Shown: in pieces, positions 9,175 through 18,818 of the stretch
Numbering within the stretch: position 1 is the stretch's first letter
How the letters are laid out: every line of letters begins with the position of its first letter
Assembly: GCA_023458035.1 (NCBI GenBank)
Contig: JAEXAX010000030.1
Location: 1-64,000, forward strand
Reading direction: 5' to 3'
From: Bacillota bacterium
Lineage (GTDB): Bacteria > Bacillota > Clostridia > Lachnospirales > Lachnospiraceae
DNA length: 64,000 bases
Program-made: the position numbers and the translations under genes
Notes under the pieces: model-generated
What the model saw: the letters and a program-made list of their open reading frames with translations, nothing else
The model's database searches: none
What the model was told of the DNA's origin: nothing

Positions 9175-11250
9175 TTAGCGAGTTGTCAAAAGGCCGTCAA
9201 GTGGTGCATTCAAGTTCTCACAGCCCGCTACCGCAAAGCGGCCGTCACGGATGATCGGCAGCCGTTCTCCGGCAGCCGTCACTACGGTGATGCTTTCCAG
9301 CTCATGATACAGCAGGGTGATATCCGTATGTGTCCGGAAATAAGCTCTGTCGGCATCGGTCTTACGCAAAAGTGAGCAGGCATTATCACGGGCAATGACC
9401 TCCTTACCGTTCGGATTATAAACTGCCAAATCCTCACTCTCCGAATAACAGGTATCACCGATGGCAAAATGCGGCCCCATCTTTTCGGCGATCAGGATCG
9501 GGAGGCGATCCATGATACCGAACTGATAGGCCATCCGATAAGCGGTGGTATTGGTACCGATGGCAAATTCGCCGAGCGGCAGGCTGGCGTGTCCGGCCAA
9601 CAGTTTCTCCTTTAAATATGCCTGATTTTCCTCCTCAGTGGCAAAATTACTGATCGAGCACCGAGTTGTCATTCCCTCCTCAAAGTCAATGATCAAATTT
9701 TCATACGGCATGCCGTGTAAGTCAACATGACTGACATGCAGGCGACCATTGGTGCCGGCCAGCTGCGGAGAGGTAAAGACTTCGCCGACCGGGATGTTCA
9801 CATCGGCCGTACAGTTTTCAAAGATGGTTTGAGTAACAGGATCGTTCAGCGGCTGCAGACTGACCCTGATATCAGTTTGATTTGCGCCGTATCCCTTAAT
9901 CTCCACATAGCTGCCCTGATCCAGCACATCAATGAGCCGCTGCTGCATCTGCCGATATGCCTCGTTATCCAGGTTATTTAAGGCCATGGTTCGGCGGAAG
10001 ATCTCACGATAGTCGGCACCGATGGCCGCCGTCGGATAAGCAATGATGGTGAAGCTGCGCTCCTCAGCCGGAACATACTCCCACATCAGCTTGGCATCAG
10101 CCGACCGCTTCCCGGTCTCCAACCGCTCCTGCTTCTCGGTCAACCGGTAAATCTCCGGTTTATTCTGATAGGCGAAAGCGGCTTCACCAAAGCTTTCCAG
10201 GACGGCCGGACCGGCCATCTGTACAGTCTTCTCCTTCCAGGTTTCATAAGCCGCCTTGGAGGCCGCCAGCGCCCTGTCAACAAAGGCCTGGTCAAAATAT
10301 ATGGCATGGTCCCGACGATGATCATAGACAAATTGCTTATTCACACAGGTGGAAAACTGCGCCAGCCCGGCGGTGGTCACAACCGCTTCCAAGCCATGTT
10401 CTCTGAACTGTCTGAGAGCAGCCTGCATCACACGTTCAAAACCAATCGGATAGAGCAGCTGCACCAGACGCTTCTTTTCAAGCGGCTTTTTAGCCAGGCG
10501 GAAGCCTTCGATAAAGCCATTGACAAAGGTAGCTGCCATGGCTTCGATCTCCTCCTGCGGTAATTCATCCAATAGCAGAGCCGATTCGATTTCATTATCA
10601 GTGATATAATATCCGCTGCGGTAGAGGTAGTCCGGCTCAGAGGTGTCGATTTGCTCCAACCAACGCACGAAGCCATTGCCGGCAACGTCAAAAAGTTCTG
10701 CTTTTGCCTCAGCTGCGAACAGCTCCTGATAATCACTTTCATACCAGTAAAGAGCCTTTCGGACATCCTCATAGGACGGCTTCGTCTCACTGTGAAATAA
10801 GCCGTAAACCTCCAGAAAGAGCTCGGCCAGGATAACAATACGCTCCAGCTTGTAGCTGTACCAGTTTCCCTCGCCCATAACGGCAGTCAGTACCAGCCGC
10901 GGCAGTTCAAATAGTTTGGCATACAGGGCGCTTAACACACGACCGAATTCTTCTCCCAGAACCCGGGTAGCAAAAGCCGGATCTGCAAAACTGTCCTCAT
11001 AACCGTCCGCCAGTTCGCCGTACATGGCATAATGCGCTTCCATCCAATCTTCCGGCTCCCAGTCGGAAAGCTTCTCGGACGCATGCTCCAGGACATCCAA
11101 AAACCGCAGTCGGTCAAGCACATAGCCTGCCGCCTGCGAAAAATAACCGTCCTCATTTTCATCCAGGGCGATCTCTCCCAATCTGACCGCCGCCAGATCC
11201 AGACGCTCCCACAACCATCGTTGTTCTTCTGTTAAAACTCGTTTCTTCAT
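9175..11250 (-). CDS. M29-type metallo-aminopeptidase with long N-terminal extension
   Basis: A 691-residue protein. The last 300 residues resemble the M29 (aminopeptidase T/AmpS) family: in order GEVFTSP, LGEFAIGTNT, MGPHFAIGDTCY and THTDI, which match the Glu, Glu, His, Tyr and His/Asp metal or catalytic positions of that family. These enzymes remove N-terminal residues from peptides in the cytoplasm; no signal peptide is seen. The first roughly 380 residues are acidic, mostly helical and not part of the ordinary M29 enzyme (about 410 residues); I recognise no domain there. The AAGGAGG ribosome-binding site supports the start. It directly precedes purE, possibly in one transcript. Confidence 0.8.
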   Translation of the reverse strand: MKKRVLTEEQRWLWERLDLAAVRLGEIALDENEDGYFSQAAGYVLDRLRFLDVLEHASEKLSDWEPEDWMEAHYAMYGELADGYEDSFADPAFATRVLGEEFGRVLSALYAKLFELPRLVLTAVMGEGNWYSYKLERIVILAELFLEVYGLFHSETKPSYEDVRKALYWYESDYQELFAAEAKAELFDVAGNGFVRWLEQIDTSEPDYLYRSGYYITDNEIESALLLDELPQEEIEAMAATFVNGFIEGFRLAKKPLEKKRLVQLLYPIGFERVMQAALRQFREHGLEAVVTTAGLAQFSTCVNKQFVYDHRRDHAIYFDQAFVDRALAASKAAYETWKEKTVQMAGPAVLESFGEAAFAYQNKPEIYRLTEKQERLETGKRSADAKLMWEYVPAEERSFTIIAYPTAAIGADYREIFRRTMALNNLDNEAYRQMQQRLIDVLDQGSYVEIKGYGANQTDIRVSLQPLNDPVTQTIFENCTADVNIPVGEVFTSPQLAGTNGRLHVSHVDLHGMPYENLIIDFEEGMTTRCSISNFATEEENQAYLKEKLLAGHASLPLGEFAIGTNTTAYRMAYQFGIMDRLPILIAEKMGPHFAIGDTCYSESEDLAVYNPNGKEVIARDNACSLLRKTDADRAYFRTHTDITLLYHELESITVVTAAGERLPIIRDGRFAVAGCENLNAPLDGLLTTR

Positions 11251-11290
11251 CTAACCTCCTTACAGCCTTTACTGCTGACTGCTCCTTCTA

Positions 11291-11314
11291 TGTCTTACTC
11301 TTTGTCTTACTCTT
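11291..11314 (+). repeat. Two perfect tandem copies of a 12-base unit
   Basis: The unit TGTCTTACTCTT occurs twice in direct succession (11291-11302 and 11303-11314), between the stop of the small membrane protein gene and the start of the peptidase gene. It is probably simple slippage; no function is apparent. Confidence 0.6.
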
Positions 11315-11331
11315 TTGCTCCCGCTCTCGTA

Positions 11332-11664
11332 TCAAACCGCACCGGCCAGAGCTCCCCAGAGCCAAAGTACGACGATTCCAACCATCATCAGGCCGCCGGC
11401 TACGGTCGCAATGACGGCCGCTGCCCGCTTCACCTCCGGATTGCAAAAGTCCCTGCGTCCCCAATAGACCGCACACATGGCCAGTACAAACACTAATAGG
11501 GTCACGCCGGCCCCCACCTGCCTGCGCCCAAGCCAGCCCATGGCCGACAACACCACGTTTATAACCATTAAAAAATAGGCGGCCACCACTGCCGGCAGGG
11601 CACGACGGCCATTGGCAGAGGCCCGCTTGTGAATCACCTGATAGACTTTTTGTTTTTTCGCCAT
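11332..11664 (-). CDS. Small membrane protein of unknown function
   Basis: A 110-residue protein with a basic N-terminus (MAKKQKVYQVIHKRASANGR) followed by three hydrophobic stretches at about residues 24-45, 50-67 and 81-109, so it should sit in the cytoplasmic membrane with the basic tail inside. A GGAGG-like site lies in front of the ATG. Similar small three-helix proteins occur in Lachnospiraceae as uncharacterised families; I cannot name a function. It lies 81 bases upstream of the aminopeptidase gene on the same strand and about 180 bases downstream of the glycan module. Confidence 0.7.
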   Translation of the reverse strand: MAKKQKVYQVIHKRASANGRRALPAVVAAYFLMVINVVLSAMGWLGRRQVGAGVTLLVFVLAMCAVYWGRRDFCNPEVKRAAAVIATVAGGLMMVGIVVLWLWGALAGAV

Positions 11665-11842
11665 TGTTTTCCTCCTACTATTAGTATTTTCCCGGTCAGA
11701 CCATTTATTTTTTTGTCAGTTCGCAGCTCATATCCGGCAGGCATCTCAACAGATTATCCGGCAGGCCGAGCTTAGCCCGTTCAACCGGAAAGCTTAAGGC
11801 AAACCACTTATGATTGGCCCCTGCTTATTCATGCTTCTCCTC

Positions 11843-12637
11843 TTATTTGGGGCGATATGTTCCCATCAATGTGGATAACAAGATCCGCAGTAACGCCAGG
11901 TTGCCTTTAAAAAAACTGATTTTGGTCGGTGTCTTCCCTTGTTTCGGATAGGCTCTGGTCACCGGAATTTCGCAGGCCTTTAAACCGATCTGCGTTGCCC
12001 GAACCGATAAATAGGCCAACAATTCATAGGTCACAAATATCTCACGCAACGGCTGAACCCGTTGATCTGTCAAATATCGAACAGAATACGCCCGGTATGC
12101 ATTCGTCGTATCGGTAAATCTTTTACGAGCAGCCAAGGAAATCAGCGGTGCGTGCAAGCCTCTGACAGACACGAGTCGTAACCAAGGCGTCCGGATCGCC
12201 CGTCCGCCTGCTACAAACCGCGAGCCCTGTACAAAGTCATACCCCTGTTCCAATTTTTCAATAAAACGGGGAACATCTTCTATACTATCCTTATTATTTC
12301 CGTCTATCGTCAAAACCCCACGATAACCTCTGTTCAAAGCCCACCAGATGCCCATCCGCAGCTGAGCGCCTTGACAGCCTTCATCCTGTTTCACCAGCAA
12401 TGCATTCACTCGGTACTTCCTCAGGCTGCCTTCCTCCGTACTACCGTCGGTCGAACCGCCGTCACAGATCACGATATCTACATAATCAGAAATATGATGC
12501 GCCATAGCCCGGCTCAGCTGCCGAAGTATCCGTTCCCCTTCATTGATGACAGGAATCAATAATACATAGTCCCGCTGTTTCTCTGCAAATTCATTACAGA
12601 TAAAACCGGGGACACCGTTTTGTTTTTCGTATATCAA
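11843..12637 (-). CDS. Family 2 glycosyltransferase (soluble, DPM-synthase-like)
   Basis: A 264-residue GT-A fold enzyme. The nucleotide-binding start YVLLIPVINEGERI, the first acidic motif ICDGGSTDGS and LTIDGNNKDS (the DxD-like metal site) mark a GT2 related to dolichyl/polyprenyl-phosphate sugar synthases. No convincing membrane helices follow, unlike the other GT2 of this module. It overlaps the TIM-barrel gene by 4 bases and is the last gene of the six-gene glycan module. Donor and acceptor cannot be read from sequence. Confidence 0.85.
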   Translation of the reverse strand: MIYEKQNGVPGFICNEFAEKQRDYVLLIPVINEGERILRQLSRAMAHHISDYVDIVICDGGSTDGSTEEGSLRKYRVNALLVKQDEGCQGAQLRMGIWWALNRGYRGVLTIDGNNKDSIEDVPRFIEKLEQGYDFVQGSRFVAGGRAIRTPWLRLVSVRGLHAPLISLAARKRFTDTTNAYRAYSVRYLTDQRVQPLREIFVTYELLAYLSVRATQIGLKACEIPVTRAYPKQGKTPTKISFFKGNLALLRILLSTLMGTYRPK

Positions 12638-13425
12638 GAAAAAATCCCCCTTACATAACGCATCATTTCTTCCAATAAGGATAAATTCTTTATCTTGCCT
12701 ACCTCGATTGAGATATAACGTTGATATCCTTCCTCCCGTAAAATCCGATGCAGATCTGTATGCAGGCTCCTTTCTCGGATCGGTTTCAGATAAGGCTCAC
12801 TGACGTGCACATGATTGATTAAGTGAACCTTCCCTTTTAGCAATGACGGGTCTTCACCCTGTTCAATCATCGTTCCGACATCCAGAGTTAAGCGACAACC
12901 GGGCGAATTAATCTGCAAAACCCATTCCAATGCCGTCTTTGTATCATTGATCAGGTTAGTTTGATAGATTGGTGGGTTCGCCTCTATCCCGATGATCGTT
13001 CCCCGCTGTGCCGCATAATCTCCAATTTCTTTCAAAAAGGTTATGGCCTGTTGTTCATCAGCCCCTTCCGGACGATTTCGATTTTTCGGACAGCCAAATA
13101 CCAGATTCCGACACTGCAAGACTGCCGCAAAATCAATGGCCTGCCGGGTGTAGTCCGCTAAAGCCTGTCTCTCCACACATGAGGCAAACAGGTTCTCTTG
13201 CCGGCCATACCAGATCGACTGCAGGGACGAAACTGTAAAGCCATGTTTTACGCATACTTCATGACTCCACTCCGCTATTTGCTCCGGATGACTATATGGT
13301 TGTTCCGCAATAATACGGGTCGGCGCAAGCTCCAGGCCTTGAAAGCCCTGTTGTTTCATCATCTCATAAACGATCGGATCGTCCTTTGCCTCCCAACCTA
13401 TATTCGATATGGAAAAAAGCTTCAT
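12634..13425 (-). CDS. Xylose-isomerase-like TIM-barrel protein (sugar phosphate isomerase/epimerase family)
   Basis: About 263 residues from the ATG at 13425, chosen because it overlaps the upstream stop by 4 bases (ATGA) and gives the family N-terminus MKLFSISNIGWEAKDD. The longer frame adds 27 residues without similarity. The family motifs are a GIEANPP strand, a CRLTLDVGTM metal-site strand, INHVHVSEP and a terminal YISIEVG glutamate, as in xylose isomerase-like epimerases that use a divalent metal. Genes of this family occur in surface-polysaccharide clusters, where they probably isomerise or epimerise a modified sugar. The substrate is unknown. Confidence 0.85.
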   Translation of the reverse strand: MKLFSISNIGWEAKDDPIVYEMMKQQGFQGLELAPTRIIAEQPYSHPEQIAEWSHEVCVKHGFTVSSLQSIWYGRQENLFASCVERQALADYTRQAIDFAAVLQCRNLVFGCPKNRNRPEGADEQQAITFLKEIGDYAAQRGTIIGIEANPPIYQTNLINDTKTALEWVLQINSPGCRLTLDVGTMIEQGEDPSLLKGKVHLINHVHVSEPYLKPIRERSLHTDLHRILREEGYQRYISIEVGKIKNLSLLEEMMRYVRGIFS

Positions 13426-15809
13426 AACTCCTGTTTTCCCTTCTCTGCTTGCGTAACGATCAGTACCAGATATACCAGAATCAAATTTAGCAGATTCAAC
13501 GGCCAAAAATACCGAAAATCAGACCACCCGGTCGATAGTAAAAGCCCGATAAAATGGCCGACTGCCGGTGCCAACAGTAACAAATATCTCTTTTTTTGTT
13601 GCTTAAAAAACATAAACGCTGCACTAATTGCTCCCAGTAATGTCATCAGGCCGCTTCTCCATTCGATTGCAGCGATCCACTGAGTAGAGGCTGTAAATTT
13701 CGTCGCCGCCGTCACAGTCGGATACAAACTGACAAATCTTCGGGCCGGATACTTCTTCCTCCATCTCGGATTTCGATCCATTGTTTCATGGTAATCAACA
13801 TATTTTAAAACCGCATCCTGTCCGCCGAAAATATTCCACACCGCATCTTCTCTGGCAATCACCGCCCTGGTCATTGTGACCGGATTCTTGACAAAGGTAT
13901 CCAAATAATTTTTGATAAACTCCATCGAATTGATTTCCAGATCATAGGAAGAATATGACCATGTGGGGGTATATCGATATTCGGCATTGTTATTGCTCGT
14001 TGTCACATTGATCATTTTCAAGGTGTTTTCCGAAACCTCTCCGCCGGCATAATAGGCTCCCAGAATATCCTGGGTAAGTCCGATGAATTGTCCGCTCTTA
14101 ACAGGTCGAATCCGGTAATGAGAATAGAGAGGTCCTTTAATCAACGCCAATACAACCAGGCAGGAAGTAACGGCCACCCAGATCCTTCGGTTTTTATATA
14201 ACAGAACCGTGACACCCGCCAAAATAATGATAAATGTTACGATGCCATTTTTTCTAAACATGACCACCCCGATCAGAGCAAGTACCAGTTCAGCATAAAC
14301 AAACCGCTTCTTCCGATATTTTTCACCATCAATCGACAGCTTGGCCAAAATCACCAACGTCCATACTACCGACAGAGTATATGGAATATCCTTCCAAATT
14401 GTATTCAAGTGTATGATATTGGCCGCATTGCAGCCCAACAAACCGGCCAAAAGCAATATAGCCTTATCCTTCATACCTTTTTTACGTAAATAAAGCAAAA
14501 CCTCCATACAAACATAGGCCCAAAAGGCATATTGCACCAAAATGACCGCATAGGTGGAATTCCAAATCTTCTGAATCGCCCGTAAGAACATCACATAAAA
14601 CGCCGGATGCCAGTCCTCCGCTCCGTGCAGGTTTTCAGACAAATCAATCATGCAGGCCACTGTGTCATTGCTGGCTATCCCGGGATTATTTGCATACAGA
14701 TGGAGCAAAGACGGCAATAACAGCATGACCAAACAGAGGAGTCCAAGCTTCAGCGCGGACATCCGTTTTTCCGTCGTCACACTCCGTTTTCTCAATTGAT
14801 TCAGGCCGTACAGACAGCTGTGCACCAGAAGAACCGACCAGCAAATCGCACAGGTAAAGACAAATATTCCGGCGCCGGTCAGCTTCAAGGTCAGTGGATA
14901 AATCCAAATCCGTTGACCAACCAGCGCAAAGGCGGTATAGATATACAGCAGTACCAGCATCATCCGTTTCCATTTGCAGTCGGTGATCTCCAGGATATAA
15001 TTTCGCTTGAACCTTGCCCGAAAACCCACGATCAGCGAAATGGCATACAGAATGATTTTGGTGGCCGGTTGAAATTCAATCCCGCTTCCGTGAATGATGA
15101 CCGCACAGGTAAACACCTCCACAATCGGCCAGAGCAGCTCTGAACCGACCTGATCTTCCGCAAATAAAACGATATTTTTAATCCATGCCATCAAACGCTC
15201 AAAATGCAGCAGCACAAATACCACACCGACTCCAAACAAAATCCAAAGTAGACTCATAACCGCCCTGGAAATCCGGCCAGGAGTACGCAGGTATCCAAAA
15301 TTGACCGCCAGCTGCCCTTTAATTTTCCGACCATCCTGCTGACTGCTTTGTATTTCGGTTGCATGTGAATCATTCTGAACAATCGCCAAACGCGGAATCA
15401 CTTTGCAATCCTGTGAAGCAGAAAAGTTCAATCGATAGCTTTGCCCCTCTGCCAACGGGGCATTCACCGGAATCGCTTTCCAAGCTTCGTTGGTGATATT
15501 CTTCAGGCTGATTTTCGACTGATATAACAGTTCATCTTCCGAAAACAACTGCACATTGATATGCCCACTCTGTTTGGAATCCACTCCGCCGAGGTACACC
15601 TCCAGCTGATTCAAATAACGATATTCGCTGATAAAGGTCAATTCCGCCTGAGTACAATCAATGAATTTCGCCCCGGTCAGATCATACCGCGCCGAAGCAG
15701 CATACTCCCGATCCGTTTCGCCACGAATCATGATATAGCCTACTCGTATGCCGGTCAGCAAAATCACCATGAGGATTAGCACCCTCTTCCATGTTTGCAT
15801 CTTTTTCAT
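13422..15809 (-). CDS. Large polytopic membrane protein, probable GT-C type glycosyltransferase
   Basis: A 795-residue membrane protein. After one N-terminal helix (about residues 10-27) comes an extracytoplasmic region of some 150 residues rich in beta-prone sequence, then a helix near 185 and about ten further hydrophobic segments to the end. The middle contains SNDTVACMIDL and EDWHPAFYVMFLRA, an acidic/WHP arrangement seen in GT-C proteins that take sugars from a polyprenyl-phosphate carrier; the overall layout resembles the DUF6020 group. It overlaps its neighbours by 4 bases on both sides. With the membrane-anchored GT2 upstream, it may transfer a lipid-linked sugar on the outer face of the membrane; this is inference. 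Confidence 0.7.
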   Translation of the reverse strand: MKKMQTWKRVLILMVILLTGIRVGYIMIRGETDREYAASARYDLTGAKFIDCTQAELTFISEYRYLNQLEVYLGGVDSKQSGHINVQLFSEDELLYQSKISLKNITNEAWKAIPVNAPLAEGQSYRLNFSASQDCKVIPRLAIVQNDSHATEIQSSQQDGRKIKGQLAVNFGYLRTPGRISRAVMSLLWILFGVGVVFVLLHFERLMAWIKNIVLFAEDQVGSELLWPIVEVFTCAVIIHGSGIEFQPATKIILYAISLIVGFRARFKRNYILEITDCKWKRMMLVLLYIYTAFALVGQRIWIYPLTLKLTGAGIFVFTCAICWSVLLVHSCLYGLNQLRKRSVTTEKRMSALKLGLLCLVMLLLPSLLHLYANNPGIASNDTVACMIDLSENLHGAEDWHPAFYVMFLRAIQKIWNSTYAVILVQYAFWAYVCMEVLLYLRKKGMKDKAILLLAGLLGCNAANIIHLNTIWKDIPYTLSVVWTLVILAKLSIDGEKYRKKRFVYAELVLALIGVVMFRKNGIVTFIIILAGVTVLLYKNRRIWVAVTSCLVVLALIKGPLYSHYRIRPVKSGQFIGLTQDILGAYYAGGEVSENTLKMINVTTSNNNAEYRYTPTWSYSSYDLEINSMEFIKNYLDTFVKNPVTMTRAVIAREDAVWNIFGGQDAVLKYVDYHETMDRNPRWRKKYPARRFVSLYPTVTAATKFTASTQWIAAIEWRSGLMTLLGAISAAFMFFKQQKKRYLLLLAPAVGHFIGLLLSTGWSDFRYFWPLNLLNLILVYLVLIVTQAEKGKQEL

Positions 15810-16723
15810 CCCTTAATAAACTCCTTAATTTCACACAGCAGCTCCCGTTTTCCCATGATATAACTTTCCGATGCACCTCCAAAAGCTTTGGCATAAAGGG
15901 TTCGATAATCATACAAAGCCGGCGGTGTTTCCAATTCATTAACAAAGCTCTCCCCGGTGACATAATCATAAATCTCGGCCGCTGACAAAGGCTCCGTAGC
16001 CGGATGCCACAGAGTTAAGCCGGCAGCCAAGGCTGTCTGTATATCCGACCATAAGCGTCGCAGCGGATAAAATTGAAATACACTGCGGCTATCCGTAAAC
16101 TGCAAAGCCGAAAATCCCAAAGCCCGAAATTTCTCTCTAAGCCTTTGTTGCGTAGCAGCATCCCTGCTGCAAGCATAAAAGCCATTATCCTGTAACTGAT
16201 AGTCGGCGGACAACTCCGGATCCTGCCTGCTCAGTTCTGAGAACTTGCTCTTTGAAAGCAATGCCGGAACAGGATGCATCATATCATACAGAAAATTCTT
16301 TTTTAGATTCTTTCCGAATAAGGCCGGAAGTCGGATGATCAAAGCATCCGAATATCGCTCCCGAACCCACTTCTCCAAAAGGAGGCGATGATAACCATAG
16401 GCCTGCAATTCGGTCGTGTCAATAGCAGTATGCTCGTCAACCCGAACCGGGGTTCGGAATACATCAATGGTTGAAATCAGCACCAGCTTTTTCGGCTTGA
16501 TCCGGCTAATATTCTCTTCTGCGATTCTGACCTGTTCCAGATCTCGATCAGGATTCGTATTGGCCAGGAACTTCTCCGCCCGCAGTCCGGCGTACACCAG
16601 TAAATCCGGTTCCGTTTTAAAGGCCTGTTCAATATTTTTTGAGTTATATATTGCATCAAAAGCACCCTGCTCATACAAATTACTTCCGACAAATCCGGTA
16701 TGGCCGACTAAGGCTGTTATCAT
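15806..16723 (-). CDS. NAD-dependent epimerase/dehydratase family protein
   Basis: A 305-residue extended short-chain dehydrogenase. The N-terminus MITALVGHTGFVGSNLYEQ holds the GxxGxxG dinucleotide loop; STIDVF and YGYHRLLLEKWV give the Ser/Thr and YxxxK catalytic positions. The length fits sugar-nucleotide epimerases, reductases or dehydratases. It starts 10 bases after the GT2 stop and overlaps the next gene by 4 bases. In this setting it probably helps make a nucleotide sugar for the glycan module; the exact reaction is open. Confidence 0.83.
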   Translation of the reverse strand: MITALVGHTGFVGSNLYEQGAFDAIYNSKNIEQAFKTEPDLLVYAGLRAEKFLANTNPDRDLEQVRIAEENISRIKPKKLVLISTIDVFRTPVRVDEHTAIDTTELQAYGYHRLLLEKWVRERYSDALIIRLPALFGKNLKKNFLYDMMHPVPALLSKSKFSELSRQDPELSADYQLQDNGFYACSRDAATQQRLREKFRALGFSALQFTDSRSVFQFYPLRRLWSDIQTALAAGLTLWHPATEPLSAAEIYDYVTGESFVNELETPPALYDYRTLYAKAFGGASESYIMGKRELLCEIKEFIKG

Positions 16724-16733
16724 GACTTTCTCC

Positions 16734-17672
16734 TCATCTGGTCAATTTTTCAATACTGTCAAAATTATACTGTCTCCGTTTAAACACCAAATCAATCATC
16801 AACTGAAGATACTTGACCATGATGGTCAACACTACAAACAAGCCAAAAAAAGCAACCGATAGAAACAGAATCGTGGTGGTCCAACCGGCTACCGGGTTTC
16901 CCGAAGCATAAATAAAAAGCGAATAAAACAGCATAAATATCGTCAACAACACCATAAGGATCGTCATTCCTTTAGCAAAACGATATCCCACTTCCGTAAA
17001 CAGGATCAGAGAATCAACCGCCAGCTTGGAACGGTACTTTTTTTCGCTGCGAGCCATCGTTTCCGGCACCGGAGCCACCGGTGTATAGCGCAGATGATCT
17101 GTTTTTAGTCCGCAATTTGCATAAACGGCCTTTCGGTAAGGCGTCGTCTTATGCATGGATGAAATACGATTCACAGCCCGACGGCTCAAAATCCGAAAAC
17201 TCTCTGTACTCATCTGAAACGATGAATTTGAATAACGTTCAAACACCTTATAAAATAAGATAGATGTAAATTTCTCTTTCCGCTTTGCCGAAGCACTGAC
17301 GATATCGCTTCCCTGCAAGGATCGTCGATATATTTCCATCACCATAGCCGGATCAAAATCCAAAAAGCTATGATCAAATTCAAATACGAAGTCGCCGATC
17401 GTCAGGTGCACCCCGGCATTCATCGCCAACTCCAGGCCATGAAAGCCACTCAGATTCACCATCGAGATACTGACCGACCGAGCCTCATCACTGACCTGCT
17501 TGATCCTATCTGCCGATCGATCGGATGAAGCATCATTCACACAAATGATCTCCGATTGCTCAAAATTTTGCTCTAACACCTCTATTATACTTCGCAAAAA
17601 TCTTCCGATTCGCTCCTCTGCATTATGCACATAGATAACGGCCGAAACAAAATTCTTTTCTTTACTCTCCAT
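16734..17672 (-). CDS. Membrane-anchored family 2 glycosyltransferase (GtrB/ArnC-like)
   Basis: About 312 residues from the ATG at 17672 (GAGG ribosome-binding site inside the upstream gene; 11-base overlap with it). The N-terminal GT-A domain shows SAVIYVHNAEERI, CVNDASSDRS and FEFDHSFLDF. Two C-terminal hydrophobic helices (about residues 220-250 and 262-285) plus a basic tail match the GtrB/ArnC/DPM1 group, which load a sugar onto undecaprenyl phosphate. That would supply a lipid-linked donor for the polytopic protein encoded two genes on. The sugar is not identifiable. Confidence 0.85.
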   Translation of the reverse strand: MESKEKNFVSAVIYVHNAEERIGRFLRSIIEVLEQNFEQSEIICVNDASSDRSADRIKQVSDEARSVSISMVNLSGFHGLELAMNAGVHLTIGDFVFEFDHSFLDFDPAMVMEIYRRSLQGSDIVSASAKRKEKFTSILFYKVFERYSNSSFQMSTESFRILSRRAVNRISSMHKTTPYRKAVYANCGLKTDHLRYTPVAPVPETMARSEKKYRSKLAVDSLILFTEVGYRFAKGMTILMVLLTIFMLFYSLFIYASGNPVAGWTTTILFLSVAFFGLFVVLTIMVKYLQLMIDLVFKRRQYNFDSIEKLTR

Positions 17673-18795
17673 CACACAAAACCTCATCCAAGTCATATAC
17701 TGTGTTAATCTTACCCGAAAGCACCGCCACAAACGTCGGTCCATCCGAATACTTTCTGATCACGGTCGGTCTGGAGTCATCCAACTCCGAGCTCATTAAA
17801 ATCGGCTTCATAGAAAACAATGACCGCCGATACGAAAAATCATATTGATCCAGCAGATATTTCCGAGCCAAATTCGCCATATAGGAAAAGGCCGTCGCCG
17901 GTTTCGCCGGGCAGTCATTGCAATTTCCCAGAGTAGCCTCGGTGCAAAAATCCTCATTGCCCTTCTGACAGGAAAAGCTTGGCAAGCTCTCATAACTGGT
18001 CGCATGCGGTGTAAAGGTAACCGCTGTCAATGAATGCAGCCCTGTCTTTCCAAACGGCATGATCGAGAAAAACGGGCCGTCCATCACGGTAAAACCGACC
18101 CCCTTCAGATGCTCGTTCGGATCGCACAAAATGATCTCACAAAGCTCATACTTGATACCAAATTTCTCATAGCCTGCCAAGTCCAAAATCTGATTTGTTC
18201 CGGCATATGTAGCATTTAATATAAAATCAGTATAATAACCCCCATGATCCTCTGTATATAGACAATAGCGATCCGCCTCTTTTTCAATCCGAATAATATC
18301 GGCACCGTAACAAAGCTGTACCGTCCCGGCATATTTCGTAATCTCCTCCATCATATAGGTCAGGAGTAATTTGGCATCATATGTGTATTCTCGAGTTCGA
18401 AACACCCCGTCACACATACCCTCTTTAAAGTAATTTCCCGGATGAAGTTCCTCACACGGAATGGACGCCGCTTCGCAAAACCTTTTAAACTGACTGCCAT
18501 TTGTCCAGGAATAACAGCCGGAGGTGGCATAAATCTGATCAAACTCCCTGTTTATGCAGAAAGAAAAATCCCGACGAAAGCGTTCAAAATATCCGGCCGA
18601 TTTCAAAGCTGTCGAAATTGACCGAGGATAATGATAGCCTTGATGCACCCTGGCTTGATTGATATAAGTCGCCCGACTGAATGGAGTCATGTCCTTTTCC
18701 AAAATCAGTACCCGCTCACCCCGTCGTGCGCAAAACAGCGCCGCATACAGACCATAAAAACCGGCCCCTATGATAATTTTATCAAACTTCTCCAT
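17662..18795 (-). CDS. FAD-dependent oxidoreductase of the DAO type in a glycan module
   Basis: A 377-residue flavoprotein. The N-terminus KIIIGAGFYGLYAALFCARR followed by an acidic residue (VLILEKD) is a Rossmann FAD site. NQARVHQGYHYPRS follows, and a cysteine pair (NCNDCPAKP) sits near residue 290. The overall plan resembles the D-amino-acid-oxidase superfamily. Its place as first gene of a six-gene glycan operon suggests oxidation of a sugar or a sugar-linked amino acid, but nothing in the sequence settles the substrate. It has a strong promoter 24 bases upstream and a GGGAGG ribosome-binding site. Confidence 0.78.
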   Translation of the reverse strand: MEKFDKIIIGAGFYGLYAALFCARRGERVLILEKDMTPFSRATYINQARVHQGYHYPRSISTALKSAGYFERFRRDFSFCINREFDQIYATSGCYSWTNGSQFKRFCEAASIPCEELHPGNYFKEGMCDGVFRTREYTYDAKLLLTYMMEEITKYAGTVQLCYGADIIRIEKEADRYCLYTEDHGGYYTDFILNATYAGTNQILDLAGYEKFGIKYELCEIILCDPNEHLKGVGFTVMDGPFFSIMPFGKTGLHSLTAVTFTPHATSYESLPSFSCQKGNEDFCTEATLGNCNDCPAKPATAFSYMANLARKYLLDQYDFSYRRSLFSMKPILMSSELDDSRPTVIRKYSDGPTFVAVLSGKINTVYDLDEVLCDGE

Positions 18796-18818
18796 TTCCG
18801 TCCTCCCATATGCTTGAG

